DNA of 43,166 bases, taken from NCBI RefSeq assembly GCF_003852515.1, contig NZ_QAJK01000208.1, positions 1 to 43,166 on the forward strand, in the 5' to 3' direction. A program made the position numbers and the translations under genes. This DNA is from Variovorax sp. KBW07 (lineage in GTDB: Bacteria > Pseudomonadota > Gammaproteobacteria > Burkholderiales > Burkholderiaceae_C). The first letter of the stretch is position 1. Every line of letters starts with the position of its first letter. Positions 19,673 through 27,985 of this stretch are shown in pieces. Under the pieces are notes generated by a model, which saw only the letters and a program-made list of their open reading frames with translations, had not been told where the DNA came from and did not search any database.

Positions 19673-20236
19673 ATGCCGACCATCTTCACCCACGTCGCCG
19701 TTCCCGTCTGCGCAGCCATTGCGCTGGGCACGCGGCGCGTGCCGGTGTCGGCGTTGCTGGCAGGCATGCTCGCGTCCATCGTGCCGGACTTCGACGGGCT
19801 GGCCTTCAAGCTCGGCATTGCCTACGGCGGCATGGGCGGCCACCGCGGTTTCACGCACACCTTGCTGTTCGCGCTGGTGCTCGGCCTTTCCGGCTGGTGG
19901 CTCGCGCCGCGATGGGGCATGCGCCGTGCGGTCGGCTGGGCCTGGATTTCTCTGTGCACCGTGTCGCATCCGCTGCTGGACATGCTGACCAACGGCGGCA
20001 TCGGCATCGCCTTTTTCTGGCCGTTCAGCGACGTGCGCCATTTCAGCCCGTGGCGGCCCATCGAGGTGTCGCCCATCGCGCTCAAGCGCTTCTTCTCGCC
20101 ACGCGGCGCGGCGGTGCTGCTCAACGAGATGCTCACCGTCTGGGCGCCGCTGATGGTGGTCGCGGTGCTCGCGCTCGTGGCGCGCCGTGCCGCCGACCGG
20201 CGCAACAGCAACAACAACGGGGCCGTCGCCGCATGA
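19673..20236 (+). CDS. YdjM-like metal-dependent inner-membrane hydrolase
   Basis: The 187-residue protein belongs to the YdjM/LexA-binding membrane hydrolase family. It begins MPTIFTHVAVP with the conserved TH, followed by SIVPDFDGL, GHRGFTHTLLF and SHPLLDMLTNGG, all metal-ligand-like His/Asp motifs embedded in about four hydrophobic segments. The substrate is unknown. It starts 24 bp after glyQ and ends 95 bp before glyS, so it separates two genes that are normally neighbours. The C-terminus ends in an Arg/Asn-rich tail (RRAADRRNSNNNG). Confidence 0.85.
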   Translation: MPTIFTHVAVPVCAAIALGTRRVPVSALLAGMLASIVPDFDGLAFKLGIAYGGMGGHRGFTHTLLFALVLGLSGWWLAPRWGMRRAVGWAWISLCTVSHPLLDMLTNGGIGIAFFWPFSDVRHFSPWRPIEVSPIALKRFFSPRGAAVLLNEMLTVWAPLMVVAVLALVARRAADRRNSNNNGAVAA

Positions 20237-20290
20237 GCCCCTTTCAATTCTTCCCTTCCACGGTGCCGCATTGCTGCGTGCCCGTGACCG

Positions 20291-20312
20291 GCGCCGCCCG
20301 CGGCGCAGTTTT
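20291..20312 (+). terminator. terminator-like hairpin upstream of glyS
   Basis: GCGCCG (20291-20296) and CGGCGC (20301-20306) make a perfect 6-bp GC stem with loop CCCG, followed by AG and TTTT (20309-20312). It lies 19 bp before the glyS start. It could reduce read-through from glyQ or act as an attenuator. Four U residues are few, so this is a candidate only. Confidence 0.45.
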
Positions 20313-20331
20313 CGTCCTATCCCTCTGAGCC

Positions 20332-22473
20332 ATGTCGTCTGCCAGCCTTCTTGTCGAACTGTTTGTCGAGGAATTGCCGCCCAAGGCTTTGAAGAAGCTC
20401 GGTGACGCCTTTGCCGGCGTGCTGCGCGACCAGCTGGTGGCGCAGGGGCTCGCCGAGGCGGGTGCCGTGCTCACCGCCTATGCGTCGCCGCGCCGCCTGG
20501 CCGCGCACCTCACGCACGTGGCCGAGCGCGCCGCCGACAAGGCCGTGTCGCAAAAGCTCATGCCCGTCGCCGTGGGGCTCGATGCCTCGGGCCAGCCCAC
20601 GCCCGCGCTGCTCAAGCGCCTGGGCGCGCTCGGTGCCGACGCCTCGGCCGTGCCCGGCCTCAAGCGCGCCATGGATGGCAAGGCCGAAGCCCTGTTCTAC
20701 GAAAGCACCGCCAAGGGCGCCACGCTGGCCGAAGGCCTGCAGAAGGCGCTGGCCGAAGCCATTGCCAAGCTGCCGATTCCCAAGGTCATGAGCTACCAGC
20801 TCGAAGAAGGCAGCGAGCTGCCCGGCTGGAGCAGCGTGAGCTTCGTGCGCCCCGCGCACGGCCTCGTCGCGCTGCATGGCGACGCCGTGGTGGCCATCGA
20901 GGCGCTGGGCCTGAAGGCCGGCCGCGAGACGCACGGCCACCGCTTCGAGGCGGCCGTCGATCCCGTCGTGCTGCGCGATGCCAACAGCTACGCGCTGCAA
21001 CTGCAGGAAGACGGCGCCGTCATCGCGAGCTTCGAGGCCCGCCGCGCCGAAATCGCCCGCCAGCTGGCGGCCGCGGCCATCAAGGTCGGCGGCGGTGCCG
21101 TGCCCATCCACGACGACGCGCTGCTCGACGAAGTGACCGCGCTGGTCGAACGCCCCAACGTGCTGATCTGCAGCTTCGAGCGCGAGTTTCTCGAAGTGCC
21201 GCAGGAGTGCCTCATCCTCACGATGAAGGCCAACCAGAAATACTTTCCGCTGCTCGACGCGTCGAACAAGCTCACCCACAACTTCCTCGTCGTCAGCAAC
21301 ATCAGCCCCGACGATGCCAGCGCGGTGATCGAAGGCAACGAGCGCGTCGTGCGCCCGCGCCTGGCCGACGCCAAGTTCTTCTTCGACCAGGACCGCAAGA
21401 AATCGCTGGCCTCGCGCGTCGAATCGCTTGGCAAGGTGGTCTATCACAACAAGCTCGGCACGCAGGGCGAGCGCGTCCAGCGCGTGATGCACATTGCGCG
21501 CGGCATTGCGGAAAAGCTCGACAACTCGACCGGCGCGACGCTCGCCGCACAGGCAACGCAAGCTGCCCAGCTGGCCAAGGCCGACCTCGTGACCGACATG
21601 GTCGGCGAGTTCCCCGAGCTGCAGGGCACCATGGGCCGCTACTACGCGCTGCACGACGGCCTCGACGCTGCAGTGGCCGACGCCATCGAAGACCACTACA
21701 AGCCGCGCTTTGCCGGCGACGAACTGCCGCGCAACACCGTCGGCCTCGTGGTCGCGCTGGCCGACAAGCTCGAAACGCTGGTCGGCATGTTCGGCATCGG
21801 CAACCTGCCCACCGGCGACCGCGACCCGTTCGCGCTGCGCCGCCATGCGCTGGGCGTGATCCGCATGCTCACCGAAAAAGACCTGCCGCTGGGGCTCGAT
21901 GCGCTGCTGCAGGACGCCGCCGCGCAGTTCAAGGACATCGCCGGCTTCGAGAGCAGCAAGGCCACCGTCGAGCTGCAGGACTTCATTCTCGACCGCCTCG
22001 CCGGCAGCCTGCGCGAGCAGGGCGCCAGCGCCCAGGAAGTCGATGCCGTGCTGGCCCCGCGCCCGCAGCGCCTGGGCGAAGTGCCCAAGTTGCTGGCCGC
22101 CGTGCGCGCCTTTGCCGCGTTGCCCGCCGCCGCCGCGCTGGCCGCCGCCAACAAGCGCATCGGCAACATCCTCAAGAAGGCGCCCGAGGCCGACGCGCAC
22201 GTGAGCGCGCTGCTGCTGCAGGAGCCCGCCGAAAAGGCGTTGCACGCGGCCATGGCGCAGGTCGTGCCCGCAGCCAACGCGCAGTTCGAAGCCGGCGACT
22301 ACACCGCCTCGCTGCAGACGCTGGCCGTGCTGCGCGAACCAGTCGATGCCTTCTTCACCGACGTGATGGTCAATGCCGAGCAAGCCGACCTGCGGCTCAA
22401 CCGCCTGGGACTGCTGATGTCGCTGCACGCCGCGATGAACCGCGTGGCGCAGCTCGAGCGGCTGGCCGTCTGA
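20332..22473 (+). CDS. glyS: glycine--tRNA ligase beta subunit
   Basis: GlyS binds tRNA-Gly and completes the alpha2beta2 synthetase. The 713-residue protein is typical in length and starts with SLLVELFVEELPPKALKKLG. Family segments include FVRPAHGLVALHGD, MKANQKYFPLLD, VVSNISPDDASAVIEGNERVVRPRLADAKFFF and an HD-like region with GIGNLPTGDRDPFALRRHALG. The C-terminal anticodon-binding-like helices end in RVAQLERLAV. gmhB follows 19 bp later. The Shine-Dalgarno sequence is weak, and a hairpin with a short U-tract lies just upstream. Confidence 0.97.
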   Translation: MSSASLLVELFVEELPPKALKKLGDAFAGVLRDQLVAQGLAEAGAVLTAYASPRRLAAHLTHVAERAADKAVSQKLMPVAVGLDASGQPTPALLKRLGALGADASAVPGLKRAMDGKAEALFYESTAKGATLAEGLQKALAEAIAKLPIPKVMSYQLEEGSELPGWSSVSFVRPAHGLVALHGDAVVAIEALGLKAGRETHGHRFEAAVDPVVLRDANSYALQLQEDGAVIASFEARRAEIARQLAAAAIKVGGGAVPIHDDALLDEVTALVERPNVLICSFEREFLEVPQECLILTMKANQKYFPLLDASNKLTHNFLVVSNISPDDASAVIEGNERVVRPRLADAKFFFDQDRKKSLASRVESLGKVVYHNKLGTQGERVQRVMHIARGIAEKLDNSTGATLAAQATQAAQLAKADLVTDMVGEFPELQGTMGRYYALHDGLDAAVADAIEDHYKPRFAGDELPRNTVGLVVALADKLETLVGMFGIGNLPTGDRDPFALRRHALGVIRMLTEKDLPLGLDALLQDAAAQFKDIAGFESSKATVELQDFILDRLAGSLREQGASAQEVDAVLAPRPQRLGEVPKLLAAVRAFAALPAAAALAAANKRIGNILKKAPEADAHVSALLLQEPAEKALHAAMAQVVPAANAQFEAGDYTASLQTLAVLREPVDAFFTDVMVNAEQADLRLNRLGLLMSLHAAMNRVAQLERLAV

Positions 22474-22492
22474 TCTTCCAGGCAACCTCACC

Positions 22493-23086
22493 ATGGGTGG
22501 CACCGCCATGAAACTCGTCATCCTCGACCGCAACGGCACGATCAACGTGCACCGCGAAGACTTCGTCAAGAGCGACATCGAGTGGACGCCGCTGCCCGGT
22601 GCGCTCGAAGCGGTGGCGCGGCTCAACCATGCGGGCTGGCACGTGGTGATCGCGTCCAACCAGTCGGGCCTGGGCCGCGGCCTGTTCGACATGGCGTCGC
22701 TCAATGCCATGCACGCCAAGATGCACAAGATGCTCGCGGCGGTGGGCGGCAAGATCGATGCGGTGTTCTATTGCCCGCACAGCCCCGACGAAGACTGCGA
22801 CTGCCGCAAGCCGAAGTCGGGCCTGTTCCTGCAGATCGGCGACCGCTACGGCATCGATCTGAAGGGCGTTCCCACGGCCGGCGACAGCCTGCGCGACCTG
22901 CAGGCCGGCGCGGCCGCCGGCTGCGAGCCGCACCTGCTGCTCACGGGCATGGGCGCGGCCTGCCGCGGCGTCGATCCGCTGCCACCCGAATATCCGGCGA
23001 ACACGATGGTTCACGAGAGCCTCGCCGCCTTTGTCGACTTCTTGCTTGTGCGCGAAGCACAGGCTGCACTGCAGGTAGCTGTCTGA
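22493..23086 (+). CDS. gmhB: D-glycero-beta-D-manno-heptose 1,7-bisphosphate 7-phosphatase, motif I changed
   Basis: GmhB removes the 7-phosphate in the ADP-heptose pathway for lipopolysaccharide core. The 197-residue HAD protein has SNQSG (motif II), CRKPKSG (motif III region) and GDSLRDL (motif IV). The zinc-binding cluster C94-P-H96 ... C102-D-C104 is complete. Motif I reads LDRNGTIN: the nucleophile D12 is present but the second aspartate, normally general acid/base, is Asn (N14, codon AAC). This could lower or abolish activity. The ATG at 22508 is an alternative start that drops five residues. The stop shares one base with the plsC start. Confidence 0.88.
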   Translation: MGGTAMKLVILDRNGTINVHREDFVKSDIEWTPLPGALEAVARLNHAGWHVVIASNQSGLGRGLFDMASLNAMHAKMHKMLAAVGGKIDAVFYCPHSPDEDCDCRKPKSGLFLQIGDRYGIDLKGVPTAGDSLRDLQAGAAAGCEPHLLLTGMGAACRGVDPLPPEYPANTMVHESLAAFVDFLLVREAQAALQVAV

Positions 23087-23889
23087 TGGCGTTTTTCCGT
23101 TCCGTTCTCCATGCCCTGTGGATGCTCGTCACCGTCGTGCCCTGGGGCATCATCATGTGCGTCAGCTCGCTCTGGAAGCGCGGCATTCCGCTCTACTGGA
23201 TGGCCGAGCGGTGGCTCAGCTGGGCCATCGGCGGCGCGCGCGTGCTGCTGGGCATCAAGACCCGCGTGACGGGCATGGAAAACCTGCCGACCGACACGCT
23301 GGCCGGCGCGGTGCTGCTGGTGAAGCACCAGTCCACGCTCGAGACTTTCCTGATGCCCACGCTGATGCCGCACCCGCTGGCCTACGTGTTCAAGAAGGAA
23401 CTGATCTACGTGCCGTTCTTCGGCTGGGCAATGGCACGGCTGGACATGATCCACATCGACCGCAGCCAGCGCGCGCAGGCCTTCAACAAGGTGGTCAACC
23501 AGGGCCGCAAGCTGCTCGCGCAGGGCATCTGGATCATCATGTTCCCCGAGGGCACGCGCATTCCGCGCGGACAGAAGGGCACTTACAAGAGCGGCGGCAC
23601 GCGGCTCGCCTGCGAGACGGGTGTGCCGGTGATCCCGATTGCCGTCACCTCGGCCAAGGTGTGGCCGCGCAAGGCTTTCATCAAGCGTCCGGGCGTGGTC
23701 GATGTGTCCATCGGCCCGGCAATTCCCAGCGTGGGCCGCAAGCCCGACGAGCTGATGCGCGAGGTCGAGGCGTGGATCGAAGCCGAGATGCGCCGCCTCG
23801 ACCCCGAGGCCTACACCGACAGCCCGCCGCAGCAGCAACAGCCTCAGGTTCTGCCGGCGTCGTCATCGCCATCGTCGGACGCGCACTGA
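23086..23889 (+). CDS. plsC: 1-acyl-sn-glycerol-3-phosphate acyltransferase
   Basis: PlsC acylates lysophosphatidate to phosphatidate at the inner membrane. The 267-residue protein has an N-terminal hydrophobic helix, the acyl-acceptor FPEGTR motif at about 153-158, and a KHQSTLE motif at about 80-86. The latter corresponds to the HX4D catalytic motif but with Glu at the acidic position (H81, E86). The C-terminus is a Gln/Ser-rich tail. It overlaps gmhB by one base (TGATG), so it is translationally coupled. Confidence 0.9.
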   Translation: MAFFRSVLHALWMLVTVVPWGIIMCVSSLWKRGIPLYWMAERWLSWAIGGARVLLGIKTRVTGMENLPTDTLAGAVLLVKHQSTLETFLMPTLMPHPLAYVFKKELIYVPFFGWAMARLDMIHIDRSQRAQAFNKVVNQGRKLLAQGIWIIMFPEGTRIPRGQKGTYKSGGTRLACETGVPVIPIAVTSAKVWPRKAFIKRPGVVDVSIGPAIPSVGRKPDELMREVEAWIEAEMRRLDPEAYTDSPPQQQQPQVLPASSSPSSDAH

Positions 23890-23906
23890 AAAAAGAAGAA
23901 TCCGTC

Positions 23907-24893
23907 ATGCGGGGGCTGCTGCAGTTCACCATGGACCTGTTCGAGGGGCTGGGGAGCGAGCTCGCCCAGCAGCCGCCCGCGCCGCCGCGGCGGGTGAAGA
24001 AACCCAAGCTGGTTGCGCCACCCGCTGCGCCGGGCTTGTTGCCGCCAGCGCCCGTGCCCGTGGTGGCAGAAGACGACAAGGACGCGGTGGCCGCGCCGCC
24101 GGCCGTCCCGCTGTCCGACACCCTGACGCTGGCGAACTTCGTGCACCCCCAGGCCTCGCGCGAAGTGGTGCTGGGCTCTGCGCGCGTGGCCTACGAATTC
24201 AAGCGCGGCAAGCGCAAGACCATCGGCTTCCTGGTCGGTGCCGAAGGCCTGTCGGTGCGTGCGCCGCGCTGGGTGGCGCTGCGCGACGTCGATGCCGCGA
24301 TCCGCGAGAAGGCCGACTGGATCCTGCGCAAGCTCACCGAAACACAGCAGCGCCATGCGCGCGTCGAGGCCACGCGCATCGAATGGAAAGACGGCGCGGA
24401 GTTTCCCTTCATGGGCGAGCCGGTCGTGATCCAGCTCGACCCCAAGCACGGCTTTGCCAGCGTCGGCGGCACGCTCGATGCGGCCGTGGACGGCAACGGT
24501 CCGCGCACCTTGAGGCTGGCGGTGGCGCAGAACGCCGAGCCCTCGCAGATCCGCGATGCCGCGCAGGCCTGGCTCATGCGGCAGGCGCGGCGCCTGTTCA
24601 TCGAGCGGCTCGATCACTTCGCGCCGCGGCTCGGCGTGCGCTGGCAGAAGCTGTCGCTGTCGAATGCGGCCACCCGCTGGGGCAGCGCCAGCGCGGACGG
24701 GTCGATCCGCCTCAACTGGCGCCTGATCCATTTCGGGCTGCCGGTCATCGACTATGTGGTCGCCCACGAACTGGCCCACCTGCGCGTGATGGACCACTCG
24801 CACCGCTTCTGGGAAACCGTCGAGAGCGTGGTGCCCGACTACGACCTGCTCCGGCAGAAGCTGAAGGACGAAGCCGTCCCCCGCTGGTCGTAG
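23907..24893 (+). CDS. YgjP-type (DUF45) zinc metallopeptidase-like protein
   Basis: The 328-residue protein has a proline/alanine-rich N-terminal part (about 15-70) and a C-terminal YgjP/DUF45 domain. The metal site is HELAH at 287-291 with a third histidine at H297 (HExxH-x5-H), followed by FWETVE. LSNAATRWGSASADGSIRLNWRL just before is typical of the family. E. coli YgjP has been linked to UTP hydrolysis; the protein is otherwise poorly defined. The start ATG at 23907 is taken; ATG 23931 is an alternative. Its stop directly abuts the stop of the convergent SDR gene. Confidence 0.88.
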   Translation: MRGLLQFTMDLFEGLGSELAQQPPAPPRRVKKPKLVAPPAAPGLLPPAPVPVVAEDDKDAVAAPPAVPLSDTLTLANFVHPQASREVVLGSARVAYEFKRGKRKTIGFLVGAEGLSVRAPRWVALRDVDAAIREKADWILRKLTETQQRHARVEATRIEWKDGAEFPFMGEPVVIQLDPKHGFASVGGTLDAAVDGNGPRTLRLAVAQNAEPSQIRDAAQAWLMRQARRLFIERLDHFAPRLGVRWQKLSLSNAATRWGSASADGSIRLNWRLIHFGLPVIDYVVAHELAHLRVMDHSHRFWETVESVVPDYDLLRQKLKDEAVPRWS

Positions 24894-25664
24894 TCAGCGC
24901 GCGTGCGTGACGCCGCCGTCGACCACCAGCGTCGAGCCCATCACGTAGTCGCCGGCGCGCGACGCCAGGTAGATGGCTGCGCCGGCCATGTCTTCCGGCA
25001 CGCCGATGCGCCCGGCCGGAATGCGGCCCTTGACCTCGTCGCCGTGGTCGCGCGCGTCCTTGTTCATGTCCGAGGCAAACGCGCCGGGCGCGATCGCGCT
25101 CACCACGATGCGGTCTTGCGCCAGGCGCAGCGCCATGCGCCGGGTCAGCTGGATCAGCCCGGCCTTGCTGGCCGCATACGAATACGTTTCCTGCGGGTTC
25201 ACCGAGATGCCGTCGATCGACGCGATGTTGATGACCTTCGCCAGGTGGTCGGTCGCGGCCTTCTTGAGCATCGGCGTGAGGGCCTTCGTCAGGAAGAAGG
25301 GCGTCTTCAGGTTCAGGTCGACCACCTTGTCCCAGCCGCTTTCCGGAAACTCCTCGTAGGGCGCACCCCAGGCCGCGCCAGCGTTGTTGACGAGGATGTC
25401 GAGCGCGCCTTCGTGCTTGGCGTAGGCATCGACCAGCGCCTGCGCGCCCTCTACCGTGGACACATCGGCCGGCAGCGACACGCAGTGGCCGAAGGCCGAC
25501 AGCTCCTTTGCGGTCTGGTCGCAGGCCGCGGCCTTGCGTGCCGAGATGTACACGCGCGCGCCCTGCGCCAGGAAGCCTTCGGCGATCATGCGGCCGATGC
25601 CGCGCGAGCCGCCGGTGATCAAGGCGCTGCGGCCCTTCAGCGAGAAGAGTTGGGTGGTGTCCAT
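24894..25664 (-). CDS. SDR family oxidoreductase
   Basis: The 256-residue short-chain dehydrogenase has the cofactor motif TGGSRGIG at 17-24, NNAG near 93-96, catalytic S149 and the YAASK pair Y163/K167. An arginine after the first strands (SARK) suggests NADP(H) preference. The C-terminus GSTLVVDGGVTHAR is standard. It is the last gene of the minus-strand run from 29056, 70 bp after the pseudouridine synthase gene. AGGAG lies about 10 nt before the ATG. The substrate is unknown, though a beta-ketoacyl or gluconate-type reductase would be typical. Confidence 0.92.
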   Translation of the reverse strand: MDTTQLFSLKGRSALITGGSRGIGRMIAEGFLAQGARVYISARKAAACDQTAKELSAFGHCVSLPADVSTVEGAQALVDAYAKHEGALDILVNNAGAAWGAPYEEFPESGWDKVVDLNLKTPFFLTKALTPMLKKAATDHLAKVINIASIDGISVNPQETYSYAASKAGLIQLTRRMALRLAQDRIVVSAIAPGAFASDMNKDARDHGDEVKGRIPAGRIGVPEDMAGAAIYLASRAGDYVMGSTLVVDGGVTHAR

Positions 25665-25734
25665 GGTGCGGGTGTCTCCTGAATCAGAAAAAATTCCAGG
25701 AAACGAGCTTAGTGCGCGGCGCGTCCGCGCTGCG

Positions 25735-26646
25735 TCACCTTGGCGCCAGCGACAGGCTGCGGGGGCTCGTGAAATTGCGCAGGTCGCCGGTCACGGGGTC
25801 GAGAAAAGCCACCGACTTGGCCAGCAGTTGCAGCGGCTTGTCGAAGTCGTCGGTGTTCTCGGGCATCAGCACCGGGTAGATCGGGTCGTTCACGATCGGC
25901 ATGCCCAGCGCCATGCAGTGCACGCGCAGCTGGTGCTTGCGGCCCGTGACCGGCGAGAGCTGCAGCAGCGCCTGGCCGCCACGTGCCTCCCGCACCACGA
26001 TGCGGGTCTCCGAATTGGGCTCGCCCGGCTCTTCCTTCACGCGCATGAAATGTTCGTCGTCGACCAGCCGGCTGCGGTAGACCTCGGGCACCGACGACAC
26101 GCCGTCTTGCCACGGCACCACGGCTTCGTAGTGCTTGGCGATGCGCCGCTGGGGAAACATCGCCTGGTAGGCGCCGCGCGTTTCGGGCCGCACCGAAAAC
26201 AGCACCAGCCCCGACGTGCTGCGGTCGATGCGGTGCAGCGGCACCAGGTCGTCGAGCTTCAGCTTGCGCTTGAGCCGCACCAGCAGGCTTTGCTGCAGGT
26301 ACTTGCCGGTGGGCGTGACGGGCAGAAAAGGGGGCTTGTCGACGACCACCAACTGGTCGTCCTGGAACAGCACCTGCTCTTCGAAGGGGATGGTCACCTC
26401 GGCATCGAGCGTGCGGTAGTAGTAGACGCGCAGCGGCGATTCATAGCGGCGCTGCACGGTCACGGGCACGTGGTGCTCGTCGATCACGTCGCCGGCCGCA
26501 ATGCGTTCGAGCCAGGCCTCGCGCGTGATGGCCGGAAAGCGTTCGACCAGGAACTCGGCGATGGTGGGCCAGGGGCCGTGCGCAAGCCCCACGCAACTCG
26601 GACCGACGCCGTCGCGCGTGGGCAGCGGCAGCCGGGGAGGCTTCAT
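25735..26646 (-). CDS. RluA-family pseudouridine synthase
   Basis: The 303-residue protein is an RluA-type RNA pseudouridine synthase with the catalytic aspartate D141 in LHRIDRSTSGL and the LSPVTGRKHQLRVHCMALGMPIVNDPIY segment of the active site. There is an N-terminal S4-like stretch (TIAEFLVERFPAITREAWLERIAAGDV) and the RYESPLRVYYYR linker seen in the RluA/RluC group. It may modify 23S rRNA or tRNA; which site cannot be told. The ATG overlaps the LRR-kinase stop by 4 nt (ATGA), so the two are co-translated. Confidence 0.93.
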   Translation of the reverse strand: MKPPRLPLPTRDGVGPSCVGLAHGPWPTIAEFLVERFPAITREAWLERIAAGDVIDEHHVPVTVQRRYESPLRVYYYRTLDAEVTIPFEEQVLFQDDQLVVVDKPPFLPVTPTGKYLQQSLLVRLKRKLKLDDLVPLHRIDRSTSGLVLFSVRPETRGAYQAMFPQRRIAKHYEAVVPWQDGVSSVPEVYRSRLVDDEHFMRVKEEPGEPNSETRIVVREARGGQALLQLSPVTGRKHQLRVHCMALGMPIVNDPIYPVLMPENTDDFDKPLQLLAKSVAFLDPVTGDLRNFTSPRSLSLAPR

Positions 26647-27953
26647 TGCGTGCTTTCGCGCTGCAGCAGTGACAGTGCTTCGCCGGACGAGGGGCGTGCA
26701 GACACGTCGGGTTGCATGCAGCTGTCTTTCAGTGCCACCACGGTGGGTGGTGGCGCATCGCTGCAGCGCTCGAGCAGTTCTTCGAGCAGGCAGCCGAAGG
26801 CGCGCATCTCAAGGCGCTGCAACGCCAGAGCCTGCGCTGCATCGAGCGAGCGGGTCATCCAGGCGGCGCCGAAATCGCCGAGCCGGCCGCCGCCTTGCGC
26901 ATTCCACAGGATGTTGTGCGCGTACAGGTCGCCATGAACAATGCCTTGCGCGTGCAGGTGCTGCACGGCCGAGGCGATGTCGCGTGCAATGCGCAATGCC
27001 ACGCCGGAAGACCAACGCGCGTCGCCCGCGTACACGTCGCGCGTGCACGACGCCAGGCTCGGCGGCCCCGCGAGGGTGATGAAAGAAGGATCGACCAGCG
27101 CCATCACCAGGCCTTCGGTGCCCTCGGGGTGGCCGTCGATGCGGCTCTGCGCGGCAATCAGCGTGGGGTGTTCGCCGGCCGCGATGCAGGCGGCCATTTC
27201 GCTGTGCGGCCAGCCGTCGCTGGTGACCGCGCCCTTGAACAGCTTCACCGCAACCTGCTGCTGTTGCGCCGCACCCAGCGCCGCCTGGTAAATCACGCCC
27301 GAGGCGCCTTCGCCCAGCTTCTTGCCGAGCGTCAGTTCACGCCAGTCGATGTGCGGCACCGACTGCGCGGTGATCGCCGCATCTTCGGCCTGCGTGTCGA
27401 AGGGGTTGCCCGCGGCCGCGAGCCACGACAGCCGCGGCAACGAAAGCAGCCATTCGGGCAGGGCGTCGAAGCGGTTGGCGGAAATGCGCAGCAGCTCCAG
27501 CTGCCGGCAGGCGGCCACCGTGCGCGGCAGCGTGCGCAGGCGGTTGCCCGCCAGCATCAGCTTCTGCATTCGCGTGCACCGGCCCAGCGTGTCGGGCAGT
27601 TGCTCGATCTGGTTGTCCGTAAGGATCAGCCAGCGCAGCGAGGGCGGCAGCGCCTCGGCCGGCACGCTGCGAATCTGGTTGGCCTTGAAGCCGACGATGT
27701 CGAGCCCGTGGCACTGGCCGATGGATGCGGGCAACTCGGTGAAGCGGTTGTCCGAGCAGAACAGCACGCGCAGCTTGTGCAGCCGGTGCAGGTCGTCGGG
27801 CAAGGTGCTCAGCGCATTGCCCGAGAGGTTCAGTGTTTCGAGTGAATCGGAAAGCGCGAACACCTCGGGCGGAAACTCGGTGAGTCCGCACGAGAGATCG
27901 ATTCGTTTTGCGCCTGCCAGCCGGCCCGCGCGCAGCTCAGCCAGCGTGTCCAT
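26643..27953 (-). CDS. leucine-rich-repeat protein with C-terminal Ser/Thr protein kinase domain
   Basis: The 436-residue protein is a fusion. Residues about 17-190 contain seven to eight leucine-rich repeats of about 23 residues (LxxLxLxxNxLxxLPxxL), for example LETLNLSGNALSTLP and MQKLMLAGNRLRTLP. Residues about 205-430 are an eukaryotic-like kinase: glycine loop LGEGASGVIY, lysine K237 in VAVKLFK, catalytic HGD with D342 and N347 in VHGDLYAHN, and DFG at 360-362. The HRD arginine is Gly, making it a non-RD kinase. No signal peptide or membrane helix is present, so it is cytosolic. It lies 32 bp after an MBL hydrolase and overlaps a pseudouridine synthase by 4 nt. The LRR part may bind the target protein. 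Confidence 0.93.
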   Translation of the reverse strand: MDTLAELRAGRLAGAKRIDLSCGLTEFPPEVFALSDSLETLNLSGNALSTLPDDLHRLHKLRVLFCSDNRFTELPASIGQCHGLDIVGFKANQIRSVPAEALPPSLRWLILTDNQIEQLPDTLGRCTRMQKLMLAGNRLRTLPRTVAACRQLELLRISANRFDALPEWLLSLPRLSWLAAAGNPFDTQAEDAAITAQSVPHIDWRELTLGKKLGEGASGVIYQAALGAAQQQQVAVKLFKGAVTSDGWPHSEMAACIAAGEHPTLIAAQSRIDGHPEGTEGLVMALVDPSFITLAGPPSLASCTRDVYAGDARWSSGVALRIARDIASAVQHLHAQGIVHGDLYAHNILWNAQGGGRLGDFGAAWMTRSLDAAQALALQRLEMRAFGCLLEELLERCSDAPPPTVVALKDSCMQPDVSARPSSGEALSLLQRESTQ

Positions 27954-27985
27954 CCGGCGAGTCTAAATGGCCGGCGGCAGGTTTT

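Noticed and set aside
20317-22752. An 811-codon minus-strand frame opposite glyS
   Set aside because: Same pattern of GC-rich shadow frame; glyS has full family motifs.
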